Source of the DNA: a virus
Virus record (IMG/VR): IMGVR_UViG_3300021962_000446
Coordinates: 1-29,937 of that record
DNA length: 29,937 nucleotides
Strand: one strand, 5' to 3'
The position numbers and the translations under genes were made by a program. A model generated the notes under the pieces. The model was not told the origin of the DNA. It did not search any database and worked only from the letters and a program-made list of their open reading frames with translations. Numbering within the stretch: position 1 is the stretch's first letter; each line of letters starts with the position of its first letter. Shown in pieces: positions 1-8,095 of this stretch.

Positions 1-37
1 GGCGGGCGCGAGCGACCGCGAAACTAGACTCTTTCTC

Positions 38-1261
38 ATGATCCAAAAAGACCTGCTTCCACTCGCCTGCCCAATCAGCCAACTCAACCTCTTACCAGGC
101 AACCCGCGTCGCGGCGATGTCAATGCGGTGAAGGCCAGTCTTGAGCGGTTCGGGCAACGCAAACCAATCGTGGTGCGCAAGTCCGACCGCGTTGTTATCG
201 CCGGTAATCACACCTTGCAGGCTGCCCAGGCTTTAGGTTGGACGGAGATCGCGGTCGTGTGGGTTGATGACGATGACGCAATGTCAAAGGCTTTCGCGTT
301 GGCTGATAATCGAACTGCGGAGCTTGGTGACTATGACGAAGAAGCGTTGGCGGCGTTGATCGGCGAAGTCGGTGCGCTTGACCCTGAGTTGTTAGAAGCA
401 ACTGGCTGGGATTCTAAATCGGTGTCAGATTTATTAGACGGGATGCAAAGCGATCTGCCAGTCCACGTTGACGATGTACCTGAGAAGGTTCCGTCAATAT
501 CTAAGTTAGGAAATATATGGTTACTCGGTGAGCATCGAGTTATGTGTGGTGACTCAACCGAGAAAGATCAACTTGCTGTTTTGATGCAAGGCAAAGAAGC
601 CGATCTTGTTTGGACCGACCCTCCTTACGGAGTTTCTTATGTGGGCAAAACTAAAGATGCACTGACAATTGAAAACGACGACATGGATATAGATGCTCTT
701 CAAGAATTTTTAACTAAAGCATTTCAAGCCGGACATGAAGTAACAAAGAAAGGAGGTTGCTGGTATGTTGCAGCACCTTCAGGCAACATCTTTCAAGCAT
801 TCAGCATCCCTTTAAGCAATCTAGGAATATGGAGACACACACTCGTTTGGGTTAAGGACACACTTGTGATGGGCAGAGCTGACTACCACTACAAGCACGA
901 ATCAATCTTCTACGGTTGGAAAGAAGGTGCAGCTCATCAAACTCCACCAGATAGAAAACAAGACACTGTCTGGGAAATTGATCGTCCAAAACGGAATGCT
1001 GAACATCCAACGATGAAGCCAATAGAACTTATAACTCGAGCAATAAAGAACTCAAGCAATCAAGGAGAAATTGTGCTTGATATGTTCGGCGGTTCTGGCT
1101 CAACTCTTATAGCTGCAAACGAAACCAACCGCATCGCGTACCTAATGGAACTTGATCCGCACTATGTTGATGTGATCTGCGCTCGATACCAGAAGCACAC
1201 TGGTATCTTGCCGGTGTTGGAGTCGGATGGTTTAGCTCATGACTTTAGTCCTGATGCCTAA
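38..1261 (+). CDS. ParB-like / DNA methyltransferase fusion protein
   Basis: The protein joins an N-terminal ParB/Srx-like domain (about residues 10-130, with the GNHTLQAA box near 56-63) to a C-terminal DNA methyltransferase domain (about 155-395). Visible methyltransferase motifs are DPPY at 194-197 and the SAM-binding DMFGGSGST at 348-356; catalytic motif before SAM motif is the beta-class order of N4-cytosine or N6-adenine enzymes. By family it would methylate DNA, probably protecting phage DNA from restriction; the target site cannot be read from sequence. The gene ends inside the small terminase gene, so the two are probably co-translated. The methyltransferase half is visibly more AT-rich and uses different codons from the ParB half, which suggests mosaic origin. 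Only 37 bases precede the ATG and no strong ribosome site is seen there, so an upstream start outside the window is possible. Confidence 0.9.
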   Translation: MIQKDLLPLACPISQLNLLPGNPRRGDVNAVKASLERFGQRKPIVVRKSDRVVIAGNHTLQAAQALGWTEIAVVWVDDDDAMSKAFALADNRTAELGDYDEEALAALIGEVGALDPELLEATGWDSKSVSDLLDGMQSDLPVHVDDVPEKVPSISKLGNIWLLGEHRVMCGDSTEKDQLAVLMQGKEADLVWTDPPYGVSYVGKTKDALTIENDDMDIDALQEFLTKAFQAGHEVTKKGGCWYVAAPSGNIFQAFSIPLSNLGIWRHTLVWVKDTLVMGRADYHYKHESIFYGWKEGAAHQTPPDRKQDTVWEIDRPKRNAEHPTMKPIELITRAIKNSSNQGEIVLDMFGGSGSTLIAANETNRIAYLMELDPHYVDVICARYQKHTGILPVLESDGLAHDFSPDA

Positions 1262-1739
1262 GCCTGTCGGTCGTCCTCCAAAGCCTGTCGAGCAGAAGCG
1301 TCGCTCAGGTAATCCTGGCAAGCGTCCGCTACCCGCAACAACGATTGCGATTCCGACTTCACCTGTTGTGCCTGTTCCTTACCGACCGCTCGGTCCTGCC
1401 GGTCAACAGTTTTGGGAGCGTGTGTGGGCTGTTGGGTTTACTTGGATCAGTCCGCAGATGGATATTGAGTTGTTGCAACTTGTCGCGGAGCAGATTGACG
1501 AGCGTGTTGCTTTGCGGATGCGTGTGTTGAAGCAGGGTGATTGGCGTGATCGTGCCGCGCTTCGATCGCTTGATGCTCAGGTGTTAGATTGTTTATCCCT
1601 GCTCGGTTTCACTCCCGTGGATCGTGCCAGGTTGGGTTTCGTGGAGGTGAAAATCAAGAATGAACTTGAAGAGTTTAGAAAACGCAAAGCAGACAACCGA
1701 GCCAACGTGGAGAACGTCGTCGATATACAACCAAACTGA
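1239..1739 (+). CDS. terS: Terminase small subunit (P27-like)
   Basis: This protein probably recognises phage DNA and recruits the large terminase for packaging. The N-terminus has the basic, proline-rich signature GRPPKP followed by GNPGKRPL (residues 24-31), which is typical of P27-family small terminases. The rest is predicted helical and charged, and 166 residues is normal for the family. It overlaps the methyltransferase gene by 23 bases and the large terminase by 80 bases. A second ATG at 1254 gives MPKPVGRPP, which resembles family starts better than the ATG at 1239; neither has a strong ribosome site. Function is inferred from signature plus position. Confidence 0.87.
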   Translation: MTLVLMPKPVGRPPKPVEQKRRSGNPGKRPLPATTIAIPTSPVVPVPYRPLGPAGQQFWERVWAVGFTWISPQMDIELLQLVAEQIDERVALRMRVLKQGDWRDRAALRSLDAQVLDCLSLLGFTPVDRARLGFVEVKIKNELEEFRKRKADNRANVENVVDIQPN

Positions 1740-3141
1740 AGGTGATTCTTTAGCGGATTTTGCTGAAACCTTTTTACATGTAAGCAAAGGCAAACTTGCT
1801 GGTCGGCCTTTGGTGTTGACCGGTTGGCAACGAAACTTGTTAAATGATTTATATGAGCGTCGTCCTGACGGCTTGCTTCGGTATCGTCGCAGTCTGATTG
1901 GTCTTGGCCGTAAGAACGGCAAATCGCTTCTTGGTTCGCTGATCGCACTCTATGGGTTGATCGAGGGTGAACCTGGTGCTGAGGTTTACTCGGCGGCAGG
2001 CGACCGGCAACAAGCCCGTGTTGTATTCAATGAAGCCAAATGGCAGGTCACACAATCATCTGCCTTGTCTGGTATCTGTAAGGTGTATCGAGACGTCATC
2101 GAGGTTCCGTCAACCGGTGCGATCTACCGTGTGCTATCGAGCGACGCAAAGTTGCAGCAGGGCCTTAACCCGTCCACGGTCGTATTCGACGAGCTTCACG
2201 TTCAACCGAACGACGATTTGTGGGATGCGCTCACGTTGGGTTCCGGTGCGCGTAAAGACCCGATGATCGTCGCCATTTCAACCGCAGGCTTTGACCTAGA
2301 CACAGTGTGTGGTCGTCTTTATAACTACGGCAAAGAAATCATCTCAGGCGGCAAACAAGACGAACGATTCGGCTTCTGGTGGTGGGAAGCACCAGCCGAC
2401 TGCGATATAGCCGATCGCGACGCATGGGTCGCCGCCAATCCCAACCTCGCAGAAGGTTTGCTTGATATCGGCGACATGGAAGTGTCCATGATGCAGACAG
2501 CCGAAGTTTCTTACCGAAGATTCAGATTGAATCAGTGGGTTCGTACCGATGGTGAATCGTGGTTGCCGAAGGGAGCGTGGGAGTTGTGTCGTAGTGAGGA
2601 TGAACTTGATTCGAACATTCCTGTGTTCGTCGGTATCGACATGGCGTTGAAGCATGACTCGATTGCGGTCGTGGTTGCTCAACCTCAGGAGTCTGGTCGG
2701 ATTGTTGTTCGGGCAAAGATTTGGCATCCTGATGGCGGTGTGATGGATGTGGCCGCAGTCGAGCAACACATCCGTGATCTTGGTCGCGAGTACACGGTGC
2801 AAGAGTTCGCCTATGACCCAGCGTTCTTTCAGCGTTCGGCTGAGGCGATGTCCGATGAAGGGTTCACGATGGTCGAGTTCAGTCAGTCGACTGCGCGTAT
2901 GGTGCCTGCTTGCGGAACTTTGTACGAGATGATCGTTAATCAGAAGATTGCACACAACGGTGATCCTGTGTTCGCCGATCAGGTGTTGTCGGCTGCGCAA
3001 CGCTCAACCGATATGGGTTGGCGTTTGTCTAAAGGTAAATCGAAACGCAAGATTGACGCTGCGATAGCATTAGCAATGGCTGTGGATCGTGCAACGAGAC
3101 GAGTCGAGAATGTTCAGCAACCAGGGTTCTTCGTAGTTTAG
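1660..3141 (+). CDS. terL: Terminase large subunit
   Basis: This is the DNA packaging motor ATPase and nuclease, acting at the portal of the prohead. The Walker A-type motif GLGRKNGKS lies at residues 81-89 and Walker B VVFDELH at 174-180, with the catalytic Glu following the Asp. The C-terminal nuclease has the expected acidic residues: D327 in FVGID, D386 in FAYD and D466 in KRKIDAA. The length of 493 residues is typical. The ATG is supported by a strong GGAGGTGA ribosome site at 1643-1650, even though it places the start 80 bases inside the small terminase gene. No frameshift or truncation is seen. Confidence 0.95.
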   Translation: MNLKSLENAKQTTEPTWRTSSIYNQTEGDSLADFAETFLHVSKGKLAGRPLVLTGWQRNLLNDLYERRPDGLLRYRRSLIGLGRKNGKSLLGSLIALYGLIEGEPGAEVYSAAGDRQQARVVFNEAKWQVTQSSALSGICKVYRDVIEVPSTGAIYRVLSSDAKLQQGLNPSTVVFDELHVQPNDDLWDALTLGSGARKDPMIVAISTAGFDLDTVCGRLYNYGKEIISGGKQDERFGFWWWEAPADCDIADRDAWVAANPNLAEGLLDIGDMEVSMMQTAEVSYRRFRLNQWVRTDGESWLPKGAWELCRSEDELDSNIPVFVGIDMALKHDSIAVVVAQPQESGRIVVRAKIWHPDGGVMDVAAVEQHIRDLGREYTVQEFAYDPAFFQRSAEAMSDEGFTMVEFSQSTARMVPACGTLYEMIVNQKIAHNGDPVFADQVLSAAQRSTDMGWRLSKGKSKRKIDAAIALAMAVDRATRRVENVQQPGFFVV

Positions 3142-3151
3142 GAGTGAACAG

Positions 3152-3304
3152 ATGACAATTTTGATTCTCGAGATGGTGGCAGTTTTTTTGATTGCGCTCG
3201 GCATATTTTACATTGCGCTTCCGCTTGGGCTAATCTTTGTGGGCATATCTCTGCTTGCCTTCACTTTGGCTTGGGAGCGTTCGAAGAAAGCGGATAGAAC
3301 CTGA
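3152..3304 (+). CDS. Small two-helix membrane protein
   Basis: A 50-residue ORF starts with ATG eleven bases after the terminase stop, preceded by GGAG at 3141-3144. Its TGA overlaps the portal ATG by one base (TGATG). Residues 3-23 and 25-41 are strongly hydrophobic and separated by a Pro-Leu-Gly turn; the tail is charged (WERSKKADRT). It fills the terminase-portal gap exactly with good translational signals, so it is probably real. It looks like a small inner-membrane protein. I do not recognise the family. Position does not suggest lysis; a role at the membrane early in assembly or in superinfection control is only a guess. Confidence 0.7.
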   Translation: MTILILEMVAVFLIALGIFYIALPLGLIFVGISLLAFTLAWERSKKADRT

Positions 3305-4836
3305 TGTTGTCAAGATTGTTTGAACCAAGAGGCACAGAGGATCGGGCAATCTCGTTTCAATCTTTGTTCGCGGCAGGTGACGCATTCCAATTCACGACGA
3401 ACGCCGGCACGATCGTCACACAAGAAGATTCACTAAAAATCGGAACCGTGTATGCGTGTGTTCGGCTGATCGCGGACTCTATCTCAACTCTGCCAGTCGA
3501 CACCTACATCCGTGTCGACGGTGACCGCCGTCCTTACCGACCGAGACCAGAATGGGTTGACATGCCCGAAATCGGTGTATCACGCACCGACCACTTCCAG
3601 CAGGTGCTTGTCTCGATGCTGTTGAACGGTAACTCGTTCACACGCATCATCCGCGACGGTCAAGGTATCGCTGGTCTGTCTGTTTTGAATCCGTTGAAAG
3701 TTGAAGTGAAACGCGACGAGTCACGACGCATCATCTACGTCTACGACAACAAATACACCATCGAGCATGGCGACATGATTCATTTATCAGAGTTGCGTTT
3801 GCCTGGTGATCTTCGTGGCCGTTCACGCATCGAACTCATCAAAGAGAACCTCGGTTTGTCTAAAGCATTGGAAGAGTTCGCTGCAAGATTCTTCGGTCAA
3901 GGTTCGCACACATCAGGCATCATCGAGTTCCCAGGCAACCTGACTCGTGAACAAGCAAAATCGCTCGTGGACGGATTCGAAGAAGGTCACAAAGGTTTGC
4001 GTCGCTCACACCGTCCAGGCATCCTGTTTGGTGGTGCGAAGTACACGACAACTTCGGTCGCACCAGACGACTCACAGTTCCTACAGTCACGACAGTTCGC
4101 AGTCGAGGAGATTCTTCGTGCATTCCGTGTACCGCCATCGATGGCTGGTGTGATTCAGTCAGGTGCCCAAGCGTATGCTTCGGTTGAAATGAACGGCATC
4201 CACTTCGTGATGCACACACTCCGACCATACGTCACAAAAATCGAGGACGGATATTCAAGCAAACTTCTTGTCAATGGTGCGTTCATGAAGTTCAACCTTG
4301 ATGGTTTGATGCGTGGCGACTTCGGCTCACGAGTCGCAGGATATTCATCAGGATTACAAGCAGGCTGGTTGTCGATCAACGATGTTCGCCGATTCGAAGA
4401 CTTGCGTCCAGCTGATGGTGGCGATGCTTACCGTGTACCTCTCGCGAACGTGGATCTTGCGGCTGCTGGACTCACCGAACTTGACCGCAAAACAATGATG
4501 GCTCAACGCCTAATCAACGCAGGTTTCGAACCAGCATCAGTATTGAAAGCACTTGAGATTCAACCGATCGCACACACAGGTGTCGCACCAGTGTTGTTGC
4601 AACAAGTCACCGAACCAGCACCAACCTACGATGTGAATCAGCGTGACGTAAATGTGACGATGCCTGAAGTGGTTGTGAATGTTCCACCAGCGAACGTGAA
4701 CGTGGCCGCACCTGTCATCAATGTTCCTGAAACCGTGGTGCGTGTGAACGTGCCAGAAAACAAGCCGACTGTCCGCACAGTTGAACGTGACACCGAAGGT
4801 AGAATCTTGACTATCACCGAAAGGGTTGAAGAGTAA
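3304..4836 (+). CDS. Portal protein (HK97 type)
   Basis: This protein forms the dodecameric ring at the head vertex through which DNA enters and to which the connector binds. The N-terminal region has the HK97-portal signature around residues 48-68 (TVYACVRLIADSISTLPVDT), followed by NGNSFTRIIRDGQG and the LRLPGDLRGRSRIE region. The core ends near residue 430. The C-terminus (about 447-490) carries repeated Val-Asn-Val-Pro units such as VVVNVPPANVNV and VINVPE, then a DTEGRILTITER ending. These extensions are unusual next to classical HK97 portals and may lie inside the head or bind a partner. The start overlaps the previous stop by one base, and the stop overlaps the next ATG by one base. 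Confidence 0.93.
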   Translation: MLSRLFEPRGTEDRAISFQSLFAAGDAFQFTTNAGTIVTQEDSLKIGTVYACVRLIADSISTLPVDTYIRVDGDRRPYRPRPEWVDMPEIGVSRTDHFQQVLVSMLLNGNSFTRIIRDGQGIAGLSVLNPLKVEVKRDESRRIIYVYDNKYTIEHGDMIHLSELRLPGDLRGRSRIELIKENLGLSKALEEFAARFFGQGSHTSGIIEFPGNLTREQAKSLVDGFEEGHKGLRRSHRPGILFGGAKYTTTSVAPDDSQFLQSRQFAVEEILRAFRVPPSMAGVIQSGAQAYASVEMNGIHFVMHTLRPYVTKIEDGYSSKLLVNGAFMKFNLDGLMRGDFGSRVAGYSSGLQAGWLSINDVRRFEDLRPADGGDAYRVPLANVDLAAAGLTELDRKTMMAQRLINAGFEPASVLKALEIQPIAHTGVAPVLLQQVTEPAPTYDVNQRDVNVTMPEVVVNVPPANVNVAAPVINVPETVVRVNVPENKPTVRTVERDTEGRILTITERVEE

Positions 4837-5219
4837 TGGCACACGGTTTATCTGCTTATCTTTGCAACGCATGGCTTGACGCGCTCGCGAACAATACTTC
4901 CTATGCAGTCGCACAGGTGTACATTAAACTTCACACAGGTGATCCAGGTGCAGCAGGTACAGCAAACGCTGCGACTGAGACGACACGCAAAGCGGCGTCA
5001 TTCGGTGCAGCATCAGCGGGTGCGATTACATCCGATGCAGATATCTCGTGGACGAACATCGCTGGTTCGCAAGACGCGACACACTTCACCGCTTGGGACA
5101 ATATAAGTGCCGGAAACTTCTTGTTCTCAGGCACGATCACAGCGAACCCATACACCGCTGGTGACACATACACAATCTCATCTGGCAATCTGTCTGCATC
5201 TTTGACCGTTGCTAGTTAG
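4836..5219 (+). CDS. Virion accessory protein with LHTGDPG motif
   Basis: The 127-residue protein carries LHTGDPG at residues 32-38, followed by an Ala/Thr/Ser-rich, beta-predicted body ending in SGNLSASLTVAS. Similar LHTGDPG proteins are common among actinobacteriophage structural genes, where they are labelled tail fibre-like or minor structural proteins. Position between portal and protease makes a head-surface or decoration role equally plausible. The start overlaps the portal stop (TAATG). No membrane segment or catalytic motif is visible. Structural role likely; exact role unknown. Confidence 0.7.
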   Translation: MAHGLSAYLCNAWLDALANNTSYAVAQVYIKLHTGDPGAAGTANAATETTRKAASFGAASAGAITSDADISWTNIAGSQDATHFTAWDNISAGNFLFSGTITANPYTAGDTYTISSGNLSASLTVAS

Positions 5220-5228
5220 TAGGCCGCG

Positions 5229-5966
5229 ATGGCGGTCAAAAGATTCCTGCTCGACACGAGCGAACTGAACGACGCCACCTACGGGTTAGATGGCGGTCTC
5301 GCATTCATTCTTGACACCAGCACACTTGACGGCGCACAAGTTCTTGATGGTGCAGAGTTCCTAACCACAGCGACAGGTTCGTCATCACTCGGCGGTATAT
5401 CGGCAACAGGATCAGCGACCGTCAAACACTTCGCAACTGCTTCAACATCGCTTGGCGAATTGTCGTCGTCAGGAACTGCAACTGTCAAACACATCGTCAC
5501 CGCTTCAGCACCGCTGGGCGGATTGGATTCTTCAGCACAAGCCAAAGCAAAGAAGTCCGCTACTGCTTCAACCGATCTTGGTGGACTTGACGCTTCGGCA
5601 ACAACAAAAGTCTCAAAGACTGTTATCGCGTCAGCAGATCTTGGTGGACTTGATGCTTCGGCCACAACCAAAGTTGCCAAGTCTGCAATCGCTTCAGCCG
5701 ATCTTGGCGGACTGGTCGCAACCGCTGACGCAACCGACACTCCACCAGAACCAACACCAGAACCAATACCTTCAGGCGGACGACAATACGCCGCACCACG
5801 ACGCAAGAAGATTGAACCGCTACCAGAAGTCAAGATACCAGTCATCCAACCGAAACGACGCTACGCGGTCGCGTCAACAACCTTGAACGCAATGCAAGCG
5901 CAAGCAGTCGGGACAATAACTTTCAGCATCTTGGACGATGATGCTGAGATATTGTTGTTGGTCTAA
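5229..5966 (+). CDS. Repeat-containing virion protein
   Basis: The 245-residue protein is unusual in design. The N-terminus has two related short motifs, FLLDTSELND (residues 6-15) and FILDTSTLDG (26-35). Residues about 48-160 contain at least five and a half tandem 21-residue repeats of the form ASADLGGLDASATTKVAKS. A Pro/Glu hinge follows (PPEPTPEPIP), then a basic segment (RQYAAPRRKKIEP) and one degenerate repeat near the end. The stop overlaps the next ATG (TAATG). The FILDTSTLDG motif recurs in the minor tail protein at 18226, at DNA as well as protein level. The repeats suggest an extended shaft, so a head fibre or decoration protein is plausible. No family is recognised with certainty. 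Confidence 0.72.
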   Translation: MAVKRFLLDTSELNDATYGLDGGLAFILDTSTLDGAQVLDGAEFLTTATGSSSLGGISATGSATVKHFATASTSLGELSSSGTATVKHIVTASAPLGGLDSSAQAKAKKSATASTDLGGLDASATTKVSKTVIASADLGGLDASATTKVAKSAIASADLGGLVATADATDTPPEPTPEPIPSGGRQYAAPRRKKIEPLPEVKIPVIQPKRRYAVASTTLNAMQAQAVGTITFSILDDDAEILLLV

Positions 5967-7972
5967 TGCCTTACTTCATCACAGACAAGTCACCAGATTG
6001 TTCTGGTTGGGCAACCATCAAAGAAGATGGCGAAGTGATCGGCTGCCACACAACCAAACAGGACGCAATCGACCAGATGGTCGCAGTGTCTTTGGCCGAA
6101 GATATGGAACCAGGTGGTGAACGCAACAGTGATGCCAATGAAGTAGTCATCGTTGATGTTGACGGAACTCTAATCGCTGGTGGTCGAGGCATTCAAAAAA
6201 ATGTTGACTATGTCAACAATCTTTACGACGACTACGACATCTATATCGTGACTGGTCGACCAGAATCAGATGAAGAAAAAACATTGAAAGAACTCGCTGA
6301 CGCCGGAGTTCAATTTGACAACATCGAGTTCAACGATGATCTATCTATTCCGACTGCAACTTACAAAAAAACAAAAGCACGAGAAATCTTAAATGAAAAA
6401 CCAGTCAAGTTAGCGATCGATAATGATGCGGCTACGCGCCGAGCATATTCCGACCTAGGCATCCCGACAATGGATCCAAAAACAATAAAATCTTCTGATG
6501 CGTCGATTCGTCAGGTATCTCTTGAGATACCTGCCTACATTCGTAGCGCGGCCCGAAAAGGATTGGACTATTACGGTCAAGGTCTTGCGGGTGAAGGGCT
6601 GGTCGATAGAACCGTTCGTGAGGCACGAGACATGGCGCGAGGCGACATCACCGAAGACAAAGTTGTGCGAGCGAACGCATGGGCGCAACGACACGCCGTA
6701 GATCTACAAGCACCAAAGAACTCGGACGCGACAAACGATGAGTTCCCTGGTGCGGGTGCGGTCGCACACTATCTATGGGGCATCAATCCGTTGAACCCTC
6801 AACCGGCACGAGATTGGTTCGCAAGAAAATCTGAAGCAATTAAATCCGAACGCGCACCAGCACCGCCATCAGACCAGATCACAGGCTCAGACAAAAATCC
6901 GAAAGGCTCGGCCAAAGCTCCTGCCGGTTCGGACACGATTGAGTTGACCGAAGCAATCGAGTCAGGTTTGAAAACCAAAGCCGATGAACACAACTCAAAA
7001 CTTGACGCATCCGATCCGTCTTGGAAGCGGGCCACTGTCGGAATGTTGCGAACTGTGTTCCGTCGCGGTGCCGGAGCATATTCGACATCTCATCGTCCAG
7101 GCATCACGAGAAACCAGTGGGCGTATGCGCGTGTCAATGCGTTCTTGTATCTTCTGCGCAACGGTCGTCCAGAGAGTCCTGCCTACATCACCGACAATGA
7201 TCTGCTTCCTAAAGATCATCCGCGTTCCTCTAGAACCATGCCTGTGAATGTTGTTATGATTGATGGCATGAGCGAATCATTAGAGACACGCCGCATACAC
7301 ATCAACGACTTCGAACTACGCGAAGGACCGACAGGTGACGGAATGTCGTTCACAGGATATGCGGCAGTGTTCAACTCTGATTCTGAACCGTTGCCGTTCA
7401 TTGAAAGAATCATGCCAGGTGCATTCAAGAAATCTTTGAAAGGTCGCAACACTATCAAGATGTACATGAACCATGATTCGTCAATGTTGCTCGCTTCAAC
7501 ACGTTCAAAGACTTTGCGTCTTGAAGAAGATTCAAAAGGTTTGTTGGTGAACGCCGATCTTCCAGACACGACAGTTGGTCGTGACTTGTCGGTGTTGATG
7601 AAGCGCGGCGATGTTGACTCGATGTCGTTCGGGTTCTCGGTTCCTACTGGTGGCGACAAATGGTCAGATGACGGCATGACCCGTGAACTACGCCAGGTGC
7701 GTTTGCATGAGGTTTCGGTTGTGACAGGGTTCCCTGCCTACAAGGCGACTTCGGCTTCTGTCCGTTCGGTTGATGTTCTTGCCGAACGCACAGGTGTTGA
7801 CGCAGACAAGCTCGCCGAAGCGATCACGATGCTCGAATCTGGCAACACTTTGACCGACGAGTCGGCTGATCTGTTGTCGAGCGCGGTCAGCAAACTTCGA
7901 GCCGAACCAACCAAAGTTCCGGCGTCAGTCGGGTTGTTGGCGAAAAAACTTGAACTGTTGAAAAACTTCTAA
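5966..7972 (+). CDS. Prohead protease fused to HAD-like phosphatase and head-associated domains
   Basis: This 668-residue protein is about three times the length of a simple HK97 prohead protease. In order: (a) residues 1-50, a small domain containing CSGWATIKEDGEVIGCHTT, common at the start of phage head proteins; (b) 58-175, an HAD-like phosphatase domain with DVDGT at 64-68, TGR at 96-98, K148 and IDND at 151-154; (c) 185-295 and 350-420, two helical domains resembling unnamed domains in environmental phage head proteins; (d) 440-600, the protease with candidate catalytic H503 (MNHD) and S552/S554 (DSMSFGF), and E582 in HEVSVV; (e) a helical tail. The protease matures the capsid. The HAD part would act on a phosphoester such as a 3'-phosphate or nucleotide, but its substrate is unknown. 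The HAD segment is visibly more AT-rich than its flanks, suggesting insertion. No internal ribosome site was seen before the protease domain. Confidence 0.9.
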   Translation: MPYFITDKSPDCSGWATIKEDGEVIGCHTTKQDAIDQMVAVSLAEDMEPGGERNSDANEVVIVDVDGTLIAGGRGIQKNVDYVNNLYDDYDIYIVTGRPESDEEKTLKELADAGVQFDNIEFNDDLSIPTATYKKTKAREILNEKPVKLAIDNDAATRRAYSDLGIPTMDPKTIKSSDASIRQVSLEIPAYIRSAARKGLDYYGQGLAGEGLVDRTVREARDMARGDITEDKVVRANAWAQRHAVDLQAPKNSDATNDEFPGAGAVAHYLWGINPLNPQPARDWFARKSEAIKSERAPAPPSDQITGSDKNPKGSAKAPAGSDTIELTEAIESGLKTKADEHNSKLDASDPSWKRATVGMLRTVFRRGAGAYSTSHRPGITRNQWAYARVNAFLYLLRNGRPESPAYITDNDLLPKDHPRSSRTMPVNVVMIDGMSESLETRRIHINDFELREGPTGDGMSFTGYAAVFNSDSEPLPFIERIMPGAFKKSLKGRNTIKMYMNHDSSMLLASTRSKTLRLEEDSKGLLVNADLPDTTVGRDLSVLMKRGDVDSMSFGFSVPTGGDKWSDDGMTRELRQVRLHEVSVVTGFPAYKATSASVRSVDVLAERTGVDADKLAEAITMLESGNTLTDESADLLSSAVSKLRAEPTKVPASVGLLAKKLELLKNF

Positions 7973-8095
7973 ATTCTCATATACACTCGGTCTGTCGGTA
8001 AGCGTCCCGCTACGACTAGAGATTGGTCAGCGTCCCGCGCCATCGGAATACAATCATCCTGCGCATCCACATAACCAATCACTCATGGAGTAATC
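7973..8095 (+). promoter_or_regulatory. Leader of the major capsid gene with twin repeats
   Basis: A 123-base gap precedes the capsid gene. It contains the 10-base direct repeat AGCGTCCCGC at 8001-8010 and 8029-8038; each copy can form a small GCG/CGC hairpin around TCC. A -10-like TACAAT lies at 8049-8054, without a convincing -35 at normal spacing. GGAG at 8087-8090 is five bases before the capsid ATG. An independent promoter or RNA-processing site boosting capsid output would be sensible, but the evidence is weak. Confidence 0.35.

Noticed and set aside
2344-3000. 218-codon open frame on the minus strand
   Set aside because: It is antisense to the conserved nuclease half of the large terminase, has no ribosome site, and the product is His/Arg-rich without a fold-like pattern.
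5370-5730. Regular repeats considered as a CRISPR array
   Set aside because: The repeats are 63 bases, in frame, without spacers, and encode a protein repeat.
5279-5845. 188-codon open frame on the minus strand
   Set aside because: It mirrors the 21-residue repeat array of the + strand gene; the Ala/Ser-rich product is a by-product of that repeat.
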